DNA of 64,000 nt from Cenococcum geophilum 1.58 (GCA_001692895.1 KV748189.1:119766-183765), one strand, 5' to 3'; positions 33,446 through 45,900 are shown, numbered from the stretch's first letter. The notes: a model not told the origin generated them from the sequence alone. Translations and numbers: made by a program.

Positions 33446-35217
33446 AATTAATACCTCCTTCTTTACGTTTGGGTAAGGTAGAGACTCTTACTATAGGGAA
33501 TAGAGGCAGTATATACTATATAGCTTGTAGTCCGGTTTATAATGCGGTTACCTACTATTTAAACTATGCTAATATTTAGGCTTATGTCCTTAGCAACTGC
33601 TAGGCCTCTTATACCTTCGCGCTTAGTTTCTTTATACGTCTTAATGGAGCTATTAGTGGGTCTAGAGCAGGTAGTTATATATTAGCTAGTAGTGCTAGTA
33701 ATATAATAGAGTTTAATATACCTGTTTATTTAGGCCTCTACCCCAGTTTTCTAGTGGCTTTATTATATCTCTTAAACACCTTATATACCTTCTATAGTTA
33801 AGGCCTAGCTAAAAGCCTTACCCGCCTAGGTAAATCTTATTTACTCCTTAAGTATATCTTACTAGTATACTATCCTAGCGAACGGTTCCATCTGTTAATA
33901 TACTAACACACACATCCGTTTTCTTAAGCCATATAGTAGTCTCTCTAGCCAGGACGTAATCCTACCTACCTTTTAGGTACACTAAGGGTTAGAGCTTAGT
34001 TAAGGGGTAAGATCCTTAGAGCTAGTAGTGGCTACTATACACTTCGCCCTATGGGAGGCTAGTAGTAATATAGGGGCGTAATACCCTATACACCACCGGT
34101 TCCCGTTTTGCGATGCCTATAAGAGTCTCCTTATAACAGGCCGACTATATCTTATAAAAGGGGGCTATAGAGATGCTAGGTCCCATACTAGGCAACCTAC
34201 TCCCCCTTTTCCTACTAACTAAGCTTATATCCCCCCTTTATATAAGCTGGCCTGTGTCTCTAACTATTAAGTCCTTGTCCAACTGGCCTATATTTCCTTA
34301 AGACCTCCCCTATATATATGCATACTAGGTTACATACACTACGCCTATTAAGACTCTCCTATAAGTCGCCTTATATATATACGTCAGGTTACGTACACTA
34401 CGCCTATTAAGACCCTTCTATAAGTCACCTGTGAGTCGACCATAGGTTAAACGCCATAGGGCCGTCGAAGCTAGCCTGTGTTTCCGCTGCCTAGAGATTT
34501 GCCCGTATTTTTACCTTATTAAGCCGTCTGGTCGCCATCGCGTCGCTATTATATTGCTGTCGCTATCGTCTAGGTCGCGCGTACTACGCTTATTAAGACC
34601 CTTTTCTAAGTCACCTAGGTGTAACTAGATACCAGATAGGCCCTTATAGAGGGGCCTTAACGAGTTCTCTAGGTAGGGCCTTAATAAGTTCTTCGCGGTG
34701 GCCTTAAGGCCTTAACAAGTTTCGTATAAGGTGCCTGCGACGCGTTAACCTTAACAAGTTCTTATAAAAAGAGATTCCCTATACCCTTGCCGCGTTCCTT
34801 TGCGATCTTAGAGCTAGTGCAAGCCTAAGGGTGTCCTGTTGTACGCCTAGGACGCGTCTACGTTAACTGGCTAATAATAAGGCCAGTTTTGGGCCTGGCT
34901 ACGAGCCAGGTAGTTGTATATTAGGTGGTTTTCGTATCCCAGTTTCCCTTGATAGGCCTCCCTAGATGGTAGAATAAGAGCTCCAAGCGGAGGCAGTGAG
35001 GCTCCTGGTGTTATTGAGGGCGATGCTTTGTACGCGTCATGAGCTTAACACCACAGAGTCGCAATAACAGCGCGCTGCACGCGCCGCGACGGCTCTCTAC
35101 CATCGCCTCTGCACTTGGCCATCAAAAGGAACGATTTCCTGATGATGTTTCCACCCGCGGCGACGTGGACGCGTGCAGTAGGGCTTCGCGGGCACCACCC
35201 TGTACAAGGGGGTAACA

Positions 35218-35451
35218 TGAGCGGGCCACCAGCGCTCCCTGCAAGCGCCTCCTGCTAGTGCTTACATCGCCACATTGCCACATTAAAACAGGTGCTTATT
35301 CAGTATTTTGTAGGGCCTCTATCTGCAGTAATTACAGCAAAGCAACGCTCCCTCATATTACCTTTGTAATTTAAGGATTACTACTTATAAACCATACGCG
35401 ATATGGCTAAAACCACGCCAACGCTAGCAGGGAGCGCTGGTGGCCCGCTCA
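35218..35451. mobile_element. MITE-like element, 234 bp, with 30-bp inverted ends
   Basis: TGAGCGGGCCACCAGCGCTC at 35218 is exactly inverse to the end at 35451; the full 30-base arms differ at one position. No target duplication is apparent. The GC-rich ends retain CA/TG. Confidence 0.85.
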
Positions 35452-35640
35452 GGCAGCCCCCTTCAACCCTGGCGCATCCGGCTGAAAGTGCCTTTTTAGT
35501 GCTGACGATCGTTCGGAGAACGCCGCCTGTTTTACTAGTTAAAATGGGGTTAATCTCCGACAGGTCGGCACGCTTAATAAAACGCCCATATCAAAATCAA
35601 ATGAAGCTTTTCAAACGATTGTAAGGGGTTTTGCCTATAT
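35452..35640. other. Inter-element spacer, no gene
   Basis: A plus-strand open frame covers 35403-35624, but its first part is the MITE arm and no domain is recognised. Confidence 0.35.
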
Positions 35641-35659
35641 ACTGATTTCTATAGAGGAG

Positions 35660-35889
35660 CAATCAAAGAGGAGCAATCAAGCGATCCAAACGAGTGTCCA
35701 ATTCCTTCCTTTAAGCTCTCACCTAAATCTACCACTTAGTAATGCACCCTTCGGCTATAATTACGTCGCGTATGCGTTGCCTTATAGATGTGACGAGTAG
35801 GTACAGATCTTCTTGTGTAATCTTGTCCTACTCCTCCCGAATTACCTGTTGCATCTGCTCCTCCGTACGAGGCTTATTGCGATACTAGC
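35660..35889 (-). pseudogene. Tc1/mariner-like transposase C-terminal remnant
   Basis: The minus strand reads KPRTEEQMQQVIREE, then DKITQEDLYLLVTSIRQRIR and DVIIAEGCITKW, the usual tail of Tc1-like transposases. It is cut at 35889 by the hAT element. The rest of the gene is not recognised on the far side (37059 onward), so the host element was probably already broken or deleted. Confidence 0.68.
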
Positions 35890-37058
35890 CAGGCTTGCAA
35901 ATCATTCAACCCAACTCAATTGACACCTCGAGTTGGTTGAATTGAAAGCTTTGTAAGCAGAGGGCTCAATTGATTGAATTGATTGAATCAATATTGCAAC
36001 GGTTGCAACTAAATCCAACTGGTGTGGTAGTTAGTAACTATCACGAGTCTTGGCATGGTGTTGATGCAGGAGGACCTACCTCGCGACGCCTAGGTCGTTT
36101 TCCACCGGCGTTCCTTTCGCCCCGGCCATCAATATAGCCTATCGCGAGTCTTGGCATGGTGTTGAGTCACCTTCCTGCCGTGTATGTCCTGTTCCTTCCT
36201 TCTACGGGCGCCTCAACTGCCCATCTACTATATCAATTATGCCTTCTTGTCCCACGATCCTACCGCCATTAAAGCTCCAATTATGTCGGGTCGTAGTCGT
36301 GCGCGATTGGCAGTAAGGAGCACACCCGTGAGGCTAAATATACGTTCGGGGTCTGCCGACATTGGTGGAATCGTCAGTAAATCAAGAGCCATGCGAGCGA
36401 GTCGTTAATAGTAAGTTCCTTTCAGTCTAACTTGCCAATAGGCAATCGGATTGGTACAGTAAACGTCCTCGGGGTAACCTGCTCGTGCAAGCTAATCGTC
36501 GTACCCCGCAACGTCTGCCTAACGTTAAATGAGGAAGGTGGTAGCTAAGAAGGCGTTTCCAGTTAACATCTGCGCAATCATCTGGCTGGAAATCAGTAGT
36601 AAACGCGTTGGTATTACCGTCCAAGCTATAATCTAAGGCGCGTTGGAGGTTTATAGGTACGGTAGGATTAGAACAATTAGTAGGAAGGGTTAAGGTGTTT
36701 GTTTGGCAATCGTCTAANGCATGAGAAGCCGTAGGGCGAATCTGGTAGTAAAACTTTGCTTACCTGTAAGACTTTGGCGCCGATATAATGGTGTAAATAA
36801 CGGGTGATGCTCGGATAAACTTTTTTTGGTGAGAAACACTAAAATAAGGTTTAGGGCATTACTGCATATGAACTTTAGTATATTTCCATATAATATCAAA
36901 AGCTTCAATATTTTTCAATCAACTCAATTCAATCAGGACCTCCAGATTGAATGCGTTGCCAAGACCGCGAGCTCTCAGTTGAGAATTGATTGAGTCTTGG
37001 CATTCAATTCAATTCAATATTGAAGCCTCGTTGAATGATTTGCAAGCCTGATACTAGC
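35882..37058. mobile_element. Deleted hAT element, 1161 bp, with 8-bp target duplication
   Basis: The element is 35890-37050. It starts CAGGCTTGCAAATCATTCAA and ends with the exact inverse, a 21-bp terminal repeat. ATACTAGC is duplicated at 35882-35889 and 37051-37058. An 8-bp duplication is diagnostic for hAT. Subterminal regions are full of CAATTGA/TTGAATTG motifs. Only the C-terminal transposase domain remains inside. Confidence 0.92.
36235..36410 (-). pseudogene. hAT transposase dimerisation-domain remnant
   Basis: The minus strand reads RLARMALDLLTIPPMSADPE, RIFSLTG, then NRARLRPDIIGALMAVGSWD. This is the hAT C-terminal dimerisation motif with the usual P-M-S-A-x-x-E-R core. No catalytic part is present, so the element depends on a transposase in trans. 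Little RIP damage here. The plus-strand frame at 36184-36408 is its shadow. Confidence 0.85.
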
Positions 37059-37440
37059 AGGGTAGGCGAAAATCATTATCGATTAGATTGATACGATAAG
37101 CGATATCATATCATATCATATCATGTAACCGACTGCCAGTACACCGCTAAAACACTACCCTGACTCGCCTACATATCTCACTGTTCCCATTTCAGTCACC
37201 TACCTTTTGACTCGCTCACCGACTTCGTCACTGACTCAGTCACTGACTCGGTCAATTACCCCCTTATTGTCTACACCTTTCTTATATATATATAGAGGCT
37301 CTAGAGCTACATTTACAATCAAGTCGTTTACTCAATACCCACACACTGCAAAGCTTACATATCATATCATATTATATCAATTGATTTTTTTGATAAACCC
37401 CGCTAAATAAGCAAGTAATTATAACAAAAATATTAACTAC
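37059..37440. other. Flank with GACTCRGTCACT and ATCAT repeats
   Basis: Contains (ATCAT)n at about 37106-37126 and 37357-37375, and a tandem GTCACTGACTC motif at about 37225-37252. No gene is supported. Confidence 0.45.
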
Positions 37441-37539
37441 TTATAAGGACTAATATCCTTAGCTTTCTGCCCTCTTTATTTATAATTCTCCTTATATAAG
37501 ATACTATAAAATAAAATAAAAATAAATAAAAAAGAGAGG

Positions 37540-37815
37540 AGACCCAGCAGTTAAATTTTAGTAACTTTTATCTATTTCTCGTTATCCTCTAGTTCTATAA
37601 TCCGATCCTTACCCTCTAGTACTCCTACTGCCGCCGCTATAGACTAAGAATTTTTATTATATAACGAATATCGAGCCCTATAATCTCGCCACTTATAATT
37701 TCTATAGCACTCACTATAGAACCCTAAGAGACTCCGATACTTAGTGAAGAGGTAAGGGCCTACTAAATAATATAGAGTCGCCGTATAAGCCTCGCATAGC
37801 TAGTATTAATTAGCT
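37540..37815 (-). pseudogene. Unrecognised coding remnant
   Basis: The minus strand gives a coherent protein-like frame with few stops: YYLVGPYLFTKYRSLLGFYS then CYRNYKWRDYRARYSLYNKN, followed by an acidic tail (GKDRIIELEDNE). The composition (aromatic and basic) looks like real coding sequence, but I recognise no family. It abuts the LTR of Gypsy-2 copy E, which may have truncated it. It could be part of a larger repeated gene. Confidence 0.4.
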
Positions 37816-37821
37816 TTCTAC

Positions 37822-38046
37822 TATAATGTAAGGATGTAGATAGGGAGTTCAATGATAGAATAATAGGTATATTATATAGACAGAGATAAATCCTTAAGGG
37901 AAAAGGAGGAGTCTATGTGCGAGGTAGGAAGGGTTTTCCCTAGGCACGTGTAGAGCACGTGCCTCACGGGCGAGTCACCCCTAGGTTGCCCTAGGGTCGC
38001 CTATACCTTACAGCTATATAACTATCTACTTAGGTTTCACCTAACA
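37822..38046 (-). repeat. 3' LTR of Gypsy-2 copy E
   Basis: On the minus strand starts TGTTAGGTGAAACC and ends TTACATTATA. It keeps the hairpin AGGCACGTG-TAGAG-CACGTGCCT and the CCCTAGG-GCAA-CCTAGGG stem. Preceded by a GGGGGGGG purine tract (38050-38057). Confidence 0.9.
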
Positions 38047-41000
38047 ATGCCCCCCCCTTTAAAAAGGGTCGTCCCCGATCCTTTATATACTTAAGCCTCA
38101 ATAAAACCCCATAAAAAACCTTAGTAAGGAAAAAAATTTAAAGGGGAAAAAGCGTCTTAATTTTGCGTATAGAGAGACGGGTGGTACACGTACGCGGCGC
38201 GAAGATGTTAAGGAACTTCAACCGGCGGTTAAAGTTGTCTAATTGGTTAGATTTGCCTTGCTAAGACTTCCTACATTTAACTAAGCCAATAATAATTTTA
38301 TATACCCGGTATAGAAAATCCTAATTAGTCTATTTAACAGATAGAGCTAGTAGAGCTTAATACCGTTGCCTAAATTCGGTAGACCAGAAATATTCCAAAA
38401 GTTCGCTTATATAGGCAGGTCGCTAGTACCTCGCGGGTTAGTTATAGGTTATTCGCATACAGCCAGATTTATAGACGGTAAGGCTATATACCTATTAAAT
38501 CCGCCACTAACCCTACTTTAGCCTTACGCTATACCAGCGTAGCGCCGTATATACTTCGTAGGTAGGTTATAGGTTATTTACATACAGCCAGATTAGGACA
38601 GTAAGGCTATATACCTATTAGACCCGCCGCTAACCCATATTTTAGCCTTATATATTATCTACGTAGTATATACATAAAATAATATAAGTTATTAGTATAG
38701 GTTACTACTAGCGGGTCACTAGTAGGTCGTAGACCCTAGTTAAATAGACCCCAGTTATAAACGGGCCTGTTCTCTAATATATAAACAATCTGCTTAGCTA
38801 GTATAGAGTAACAGACTAGGTTTAGGAAGGGTGCTTTCTAAATTAAGGCTACAGTTCTTACAACAATCGTTACTTATTCTTTAATCCCTTAGAATATCCT
38901 CTACTCCACTTTAATATAGGTTATATTTTAACAGCAGCGCTTACTTTTCGCCTACGCTTTAGCTATAAGGCTAGGGTATCCCGCTTACGGTACTCATCTA
39001 ACAGTTATTAACAATTCTTAAGTTCTGTCTCGTATTTCTATTTATTATACTTATTTAGCCATCCTAGCCATTTAATAAAGTACTATAGTTATCTAGTACG
39101 ATTCTAGTAGGCAATAATTACTTCTACTTCCTAGCTCCCTTCCTTAAGCTTTTCTACTGCTAGGGGTTAAAACCCAGGGCGTAACCTATAAGGCTCTAGT
39201 AGGGAGACATAGAAGACTAAGTAGAGCTATACTATAGCAGGTGGGAGCTCTAGCTTATATACTTACTGCCCTACGCGTTCTAAGATCTAAAACGGTCCCA
39301 TAAACTTATAGTTAAGCTTTTTATAAGGGCGTTTCGTGTAGATATTCTTAGAGGAGAGTAGGACTCATTTACTAACGGCGAAATGCTTGGCCAGATAGTG
39401 ATAATTATAATATTTTACCTAAAGCTTTTAGGCGTATATTATTAACGCCGCCGCTACCTTACGTATAAGGCGCAGGCATTATAGATATATCTCTACAAGT
39501 TAGACATTTATTAACTTAGACCCCTCCCTACCTTACCAGGCGTCTTAGACGCTGTCCAGGACTCCGTCTAGGACGTTTAGTAGCTAGCTATAGGTAAGCT
39601 TAATAAGGGAACACTTTATTATAGTATAGACCTTAGAGTTATAGGCAAAGGCTGCTTCTTTAAGTAGGGAGGCCTAATTAGACTGTTCCTAGTTTGTAAA
39701 TATACATAGGTATACCTTAAGCTCCTAGTTCTAACGCTCCGTCTAATTATCTATCTATAGGTAGAATATAGTACTAAGTTTACGTTAAACGCGGAGATAG
39801 TAGCACATAGTACTCTAGTACTTGCTTGTAAATATACTACCCCTATTAGAGACAATATTATCTAAAGGCCCTATTTATATAAAGACTCTAAATAAGAGTT
39901 CTATAAGTTGCGTAGCATTAATTATCTTACGCACTAGATAGTAGCGCATTAGCTTTATAAAACGGTCTATAAGGATAAGGACGGAGTTATACTCTACGCC
40001 ATTAGGAGTCTTAGACTCTGGGAGATCCATAATAAAGTTAAGTAAATAATACCGCCAGGCTCGGGTAGGGGCCTAAAGAGGCTGCAGCTCACTATAGGGT
40101 TTATAGCGGCGCGATTTGGAACGTTAGTAGGCATTATAATTATCTAGGTATTTGCGGAGGTCCTAGGTAAGGCCGTTCTAAGTATACTTCCGCGCAATTA
40201 CCTTAAAAGTACGGTTAAAACTATAGTAGCCGCCTATAGGATCGTTATAATTCCGCTTAAGGATCTCCTATTATAGTAGTATGCAATTTAGCACCCAGAC
40301 CTTATTATTTTACCTTAGGAGTTCTTAATTATTAAGGGTATAGTCCTTATTACCAGTAGGAACTTATTTCTAGGTTAACTAATCATATATAAAGCGTATA
40401 AAGGCGTCCCTTTTTTATACTCCACAAATAAAATTAACTAGTAACTTAGGGGGTTGTTCCGTAAACGCCGTTTCGGCTAAAGCAGCTACTACTACTTCTT
40501 ACTATAGCACAAGACTTTGCGTAAAGTCGGTGCTAGTAAAGTAATATATAATATATAGGTAACTCGCCGGGTCGTTATAGGGGACCATAGCCTAGGCTAA
40601 GGGGTCTTCCCTAGGGTTAAGCGCCATTAGGTTAGTCGGAGTGGTCTTAAAGAGAATGGTAGAACGCTCTAGTCCGCCGGCGCTAAATTCGCGAGGGTCG
40701 CTCGTATACTACACGCATACTACTTACTAGTTTAGTATAGTAGCACTAGGGCCGCCTATAAGGCCTATAACCCGCAACTTTTGCTACAATATAGGCAGTA
40801 TAGTATTAAGAATTGTCCTCTTACTACTATCTTTAAAGCCTTTAGCATAATCCGGGCGCCGGAATAGTATATTAGCAGGATTTGTCTTACCTAGCTTATA
40901 TTTAATCTTAAAATTAAACTTAGCTAGTTCCTTAGCGTACTAGGCCTAGCGAGCAGATAAGCTCTTAGTGGTTATAAAGTACCTAAGATTGTTATAATCG

Positions 41001-42143
41001 CAGAGTACACACATTACATACGCGGCGTATTTAAGGTAATGGCGCCACGTCTTAAAGCATTACACTATAGCGAGTAGTTCTTTATTATGCGTATTATACT
41101 ATACTTCTAGGCTAGTAAGCTTCTAACTACAATAAGCGATTAGGTGCTAGTAGAGTTAATCTCCCTACCCCAAAGGCTACAGAAGTATACCACTATAGGC
41201 ATAATTAGAAGCGTTAGTAATTACTATTAGGGGTAAATTAGGGTNNAAGTAGNNAAGTANAGNAGCCTATATAAACGCAGCNCGTAGCTTATANAACGCC
41301 TACTATACNTTNTTNGGCTAGGACNAGGGTTAATACCATTTAGTAGGCCCTTTTAACTTACGCTTCTTCTTCTTCTCCCTATCTAACGTCGGGTCGCGAT
41401 GTGCCTATACAAGATATATATATAGGGGGTATGCGGTATCCAAGTAGTTCTAGATAAATCGCCTATAAAAGTTAGCAAAGCTAAAAAAGACCTAGATGTC
41501 CCTATAGGACTTAGGCTTAGGCCATTCCTTAATAGCTTTTACGCGGTCAGGGTCTATTACAATACCCCTAGGGGTAATAATAAAGCCTAAAAACTTAACG
41601 TTCTTAGTATAAAAGATATATTTTAATAGTTTGGCGTATAGGCCCCAAGCGCGGAGCTGTCGCAGTACCTACTTAACGTGCTCGACGTACTTATCCTCAT
41701 TATTTAAGTAAATAAGAATATCATCTAGGTAGACTATATAAATGGTATTTACTAGGGTTCCTAGAGCTTTATAAATATAGCTCTGGAACGTTATAGGGGC
41801 GTTAGTAAGACTAAAGGGCATTACTAAGTATTTAAAGTAACCGTAGCGTGTCTTAAATGCGGTCTTCTATTTATCTCCCTTTTTAATGCAAATCCTATAG
41901 TATGTATTACAAAGGTCTAGCTTTATAAATATCTTCGCATAGCTAAGCCTATTAAAGAGTTCGCCAACCAGCGGTAGGGGGTACCAATTTTTAATCGTGA
42001 TCTTGTTTAGGCGTCTGTAGTTGATATATAGCCGCATTATACTATCTGCTTTCGGCATAAAGAGAATAGGCGCTCTAGTAGGCGACTTACTAGGCCTGAT
42101 TTAGCCCTTCTCAAGAGCACTATCCAGGTACTCCCGTAAGATC
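38047..42143 (-). pseudogene. Gypsy-2 copy E pol (RT, RNase H, integrase, chromodomain)
   Basis: Order on the minus strand: RT from 42143 (KIFIKLDLCNTYYRICIKKG at about 41885-41945), RNase H near 41230-41000, integrase zinc region near 40250-40110 and core to about 39600, chromodomain near 39090-39030. Every domain carries TAG/TAA codons at Gln/Trp positions. Gag and protease are absent because the copy is truncated. Confidence 0.85.
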
Positions 42144-42289
42144 TAGGTCTAAGTTATTAGAGTTTATTATTAAGTAGTTATTAAGATATTAAAGTATAAA
42201 TTTTCTAATTTTTAGTAAGTAGCTAGGATGCTTAGGTAGCCAGCTTACTTGTAAATTACATTACCCTTACTAAGTTAGAGCGTAGTTAG

Positions 42290-42510
42290 GACGCCAAGTA
42301 AAAGGCATTTAAAGCCCGTATTACTACGTTAACTTATTTACTTTATTTAGAGAAAGTCTATAAGAAGGTTTAGTCTAAGGAGTAGAAACTAGCTTAATAG
42401 AGTTTAGCTAAGTTAGATAATAAAAGAATAGATTTTACTAGATTAGAAAAGGAAATTAATCTCTATAGCTTAGTAGATAGTCCTTTTATATCCCCCTATT
42501 ACAAAACCGT
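42290..42510 (+). pseudogene. Fragment of the Gypsy-1-type antisense coiled-coil frame
   Basis: The plus strand reads LKARITTLTYLLYLEKVYKK, a KE-rich stretch, then IDFTRLEKEINLYSLVDSPF. It matches the frames at 52.66-53.0 kb and 61.2-61.5 kb. No Gypsy-1 pol adjoins it here, so this is an isolated piece, perhaps of a third subfamily. Confidence 0.5.
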
Positions 42511-42990
42511 CAGGAAAAAATTTACTAGCATTTAATTTTACGTTTCTGCTATTTCAACATTTCTAGCATTTCTTAGCATTTAGTAGCATTTAGTAGCATT
42601 TAGCAGCTAAATACGGCATTTATAATTAAGTCTTAGCATTTAACTACTAAGTATTAGCTATAAGATTACTAAGTATATATAAAAGTATAATTTTTTATAA
42701 ATTTAATATTATTAATAAAAATAATAAAATTTATTTTTTATATAAATTTTATTAATATTAGTAAGTATAGGGGTAGGGCAGGCGGGTAGTATTACAAAAT
42801 AACTTACTAGTATCTTAAGTTAGGTTTATGCTAATCTAGTAATTTAGCATTTAGCCGCATTTAGTTCCATTTTACGGCTATATACTATACCGCTAATAAT
42901 AATGCTGTAATTTATAGCTAAACGCTACCTTAATAAGAAAAGTGCTATAAGTTATAGCTTAATACTAAAAATATTTTAGTTAACTAAGTT
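42511..42990. other. AT-rich tract with TTTAGTAGCA repeats
   Basis: A 10-bp repeat (AGCATTTAGT) occupies about 42563-42605 and similar GCATTTAGCCGCATTTAG lies near 42846. No gene is seen. Confidence 0.45.
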
Positions 42991-45900
42991 TACTATATAT
43001 GCTACGCTACTACCTATAAGTTACTAAAAGATACGTCCCTTAGCTCGCGTATACGCCACTATATAATTATAATAGGTTTCGCTATATAGTAGCTATATAT
43101 AGTATTTAAAACTCTCTATAGTTATATTATACTCTTATAATCGCTACTAGTATTAGATAGTTTTAGTATCTTCCTTCTTACCTTAGCCTACTTTTAAGCT
43201 TAAATTAACCTTCTCCTTATATACCGACTTCTGTAGTAATAACATAAATTTAATTAACTTTAATATCCTCTACTTAATACTCGACTTTTAATTAGCTATA
43301 ATAGTACTATAGTAAACGGGCTTAGTTTATCCTTATTAATCTATTTAAGCGAATAGTTGCTTTACCTCTAAGAGCTTATAGCTTAGCTTAACTATAATAG
43401 TATAATTTGCGCGCTATAGGTTAATAGCCAGCCTAATTAATATAAAGGTACAAAGTAGGATCTACTTAGAGTTATTAGTATTAAAGGTTTGCCTAGCCTT
43501 AGCCTTTTTAATATTAGATATACTAGTTATATAGCGAAGCACCTTATCTTTACTATATTCTTTATATAGCCTATTAAACTAATAAGCTAGTATAAGAGGT
43601 AAGCGAGTAGTAATAATAATCTTATACGCTAAACTATCCGTCCGTTTTTTAATATAAATATAATTATAGATTTTTTAGCTTTAAAGAACTTTATATTCTA
43701 TTAAAAATAGCGGTTAAGCATATTAGTAAACTCCTTACTAAGTAGGTTAGTAGTTTACTTAGTAATAATTAGGTCCTTAAGAGTGTAACTCTAAATTTAT
43801 AGGGGTTTATTATTAGACTTAATTATAATAAGAACTTACTAGTTCTAGTATTGGATAACTTAAGCTATACTTACTACCGTTTTTGCGTTAGTATATAACT
43901 TAGCTTAGGTACGTTTCGGTATTTCGGGTTTAGTATTTAGATCGCTATTATCTTCCTTCTATATAGCTAGAAGTTCTTTATACTGGCGCCTCTACTCTAT
44001 CCTTACTTAGTCCTCTATAGCTATAATTATAGCCGCCTTAGTATTATTAGGGTCGGCCTATAATATAACTAATTTAAAATAGCTGTTCTTTAGGATAAGC
44101 TTTTACTGGTTAAACTAGAGTGTTAACTCCCCTCTACGTATCTAAAACGTTAAAATAACTATATGGAAAAATGCAGCTAGTTCGCCGAATTTCTTATCTA
44201 CTGTTACTTTAGCTAGGTTAGTCTTCGCATCCTTATAGAGACGGCTAAATTTCTTCTTTTTTAGCTAGATGTTTTCTTCTATAAGCTTAAGCAGTACTTT
44301 AAACTCTATTCCCTTTAGCTTATTTACTTCTTCCTACTTAGGCCTCTTTAATTCTGCTATAATAAACCGCATTAGTTATATTAGGTTCCCGTTATTAGGC
44401 GTGCCAAATATACCCTATATAGTAGGGCTGCGATTATACGCGATATGGTACTCCTTAACTATATCCTAAATAAACAATATTAAGACTCTACCGGCTATAT
44501 CTAGGTAGTATTTATCCTAAAGGATATACCTAACCTATATTATACTCTTTAATTTCTAATACGGTCTAGTAGTTTAGCTATTTAGGTATTTCTATATGCT
44601 AGTTTATATAGTAATAAGCTCGCGCATTAGTCGTATAGTAATATAATTTCGCGTAGTAAATAAAAGGAATTAGGTTAAGTATCTTAGCGCTAATAGTTCT
44701 ATCGTATTAGGGGTAAGGTAATAATTATTCTTAAACCTAGCTTTACCCTATAGGTATAATAAAAAAGTCTTACTAACCAGATATATATTATTATTATTCT
44801 CTTATTATTTCTTATTGGTCCACTTAAGAGCCTTACAGATTTATAACTATTTATCCTTTTTTTAGTTTACTAAATATCTTAACTTTATTATAGCTAGGGG
44901 CGAGAATTATAATCTAAGGCGGGTTAGGGCGCTTTATAATTACGCCGTTTTATAATATTATACTTACATCCTTTAGAAATCCTAGCAGGCCTAGGGTTAG
45001 TATAAGGATAACTAAGCAGCCTTACTATAGGTCTATAGGGTATAGCTTCTTAGAGTTATCTTTATAGTAGTATGTAATCGGCTACTTTACTATCTATAGG
45101 TATTTTATATCCAGCGGATACATCTTAGGTAGGTAGTAGATTACGTCCCTAGTAGCTTAGGCCTTTTAAACGTCTATTACATTCTAATAATAAAAGTAGT
45201 TTATTAGCTATTAAGCGATTATTTATATAGTCTTACCCGCGCTAGGTTCGTCTATATAGATACTACCTCCTTTAATTATCCTCTTTTGCTTAAATACCTA
45301 AGCTATATATACTACTTAGTATAGGCTAAATTTAAAGCTTAATACGAGGCCCTAATTAGGGAGTTTAATTAGGGCAGTCTTAGAGAGTGCTTTTAATAAG
45401 ACGAGTAGGAAATATTCTAGAGTAAGTAGAAGATCTGTCTCTGTTATATACATTAGTATATTATCTAGGTTATCCTTCCTAGCCTTATAGAGCTGGGCTA
45501 AGAAAGTTTACTAGTTAAGTTCTTCCTCTATATCTACGTTTTGTCGTTATTATTAACTAAATCCTTATCTTTATCTCCACTCTCCGCGTCCTTAGAGTTA
45601 GTATAATATAGGAACTAATTATTGTGTCCACCGGCATATTACGGCAATTTACTATCCTCTATGGTAATATCTTAAAGGGTATTAACGGTTAGTAATACGG
45701 CAGTAGGGTTATCTATTATATTATTAGGCTGGTGCGTACCTTTAGGTTTAGTAATAAGTTATAGCAATTTACCATTATCTGCGGCGATTTCTCTAGTACC
45801 GCTATCACTCGCTAATATAGGCTTATAAGTAGATAGGTTATATCTTCCCTTCGCTAATTACCTTCTGCGTATAACTAGCTCGCTATTACTATTTTCTATA

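Larger units (their letters stand above)
28138..35192 (-). mobile_element. LINE-2: Tad-like non-LTR retrotransposon, about 7.05 kb
   Basis: Minus-strand LINE. CACCACCCTGTA is repeated at 28126-28137 and 35193-35204, directly at a (TACA)n tail on the 3' side, which fits a target duplication plus a microsatellite 3' end. ORF1 has CCHC knuckles; ORF2 has endonuclease, RT, RNase H and a Cys-rich tail. The body is RIP-mutated; the 5' end (about 34960-35192) is GC-rich and keeps CA/TG pairs. The stretch 33450-34950 is a long leader without a supported gene. It carries a 60-bp-scale repeat (TACACTACGCCTATTAAGAC at about 34332, 34394 and, diverged, 34580). Confidence 0.78.
37822..42143 (-). mobile_element. 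Gypsy-2 copy E: 5'-truncated, inverted relative to copy D
   Basis: Minus-strand element: 3' LTR at 37822-38046 (225 bp), then integrase, RNase H and RT up to about 42143, where similarity to copy D stops at the point matching about 19015 of D. The RT reads MPKADSIMRLYINYRRLN at 42058-42005. RIP stops are found throughout. Ns at 41245-41325 mark unresolved bases. The 5' LTR and gag are missing. Confidence 0.9.

Noticed and set aside
34290-34640. Possible tandem gene or ncRNA array from repeated TACACTACGCCTATTAAGAC
   Set aside because: Only two to three diverged units within the LINE-2 leader; no RNA-gene features seen.
37106-37375. Possible CRISPR-like or iteron array (ATCAT and GTCACTGACTC repeats)
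   Set aside because: Fungal context, simple microsatellites without spacer structure.
41220-41340. Apparent divergence of Gypsy-2 copy E
   Set aside because: The stretch contains ambiguous bases (N), as do 49867-49951, 58230-58300 and 63930-64000; differences there may be sequencing or assembly artefacts.
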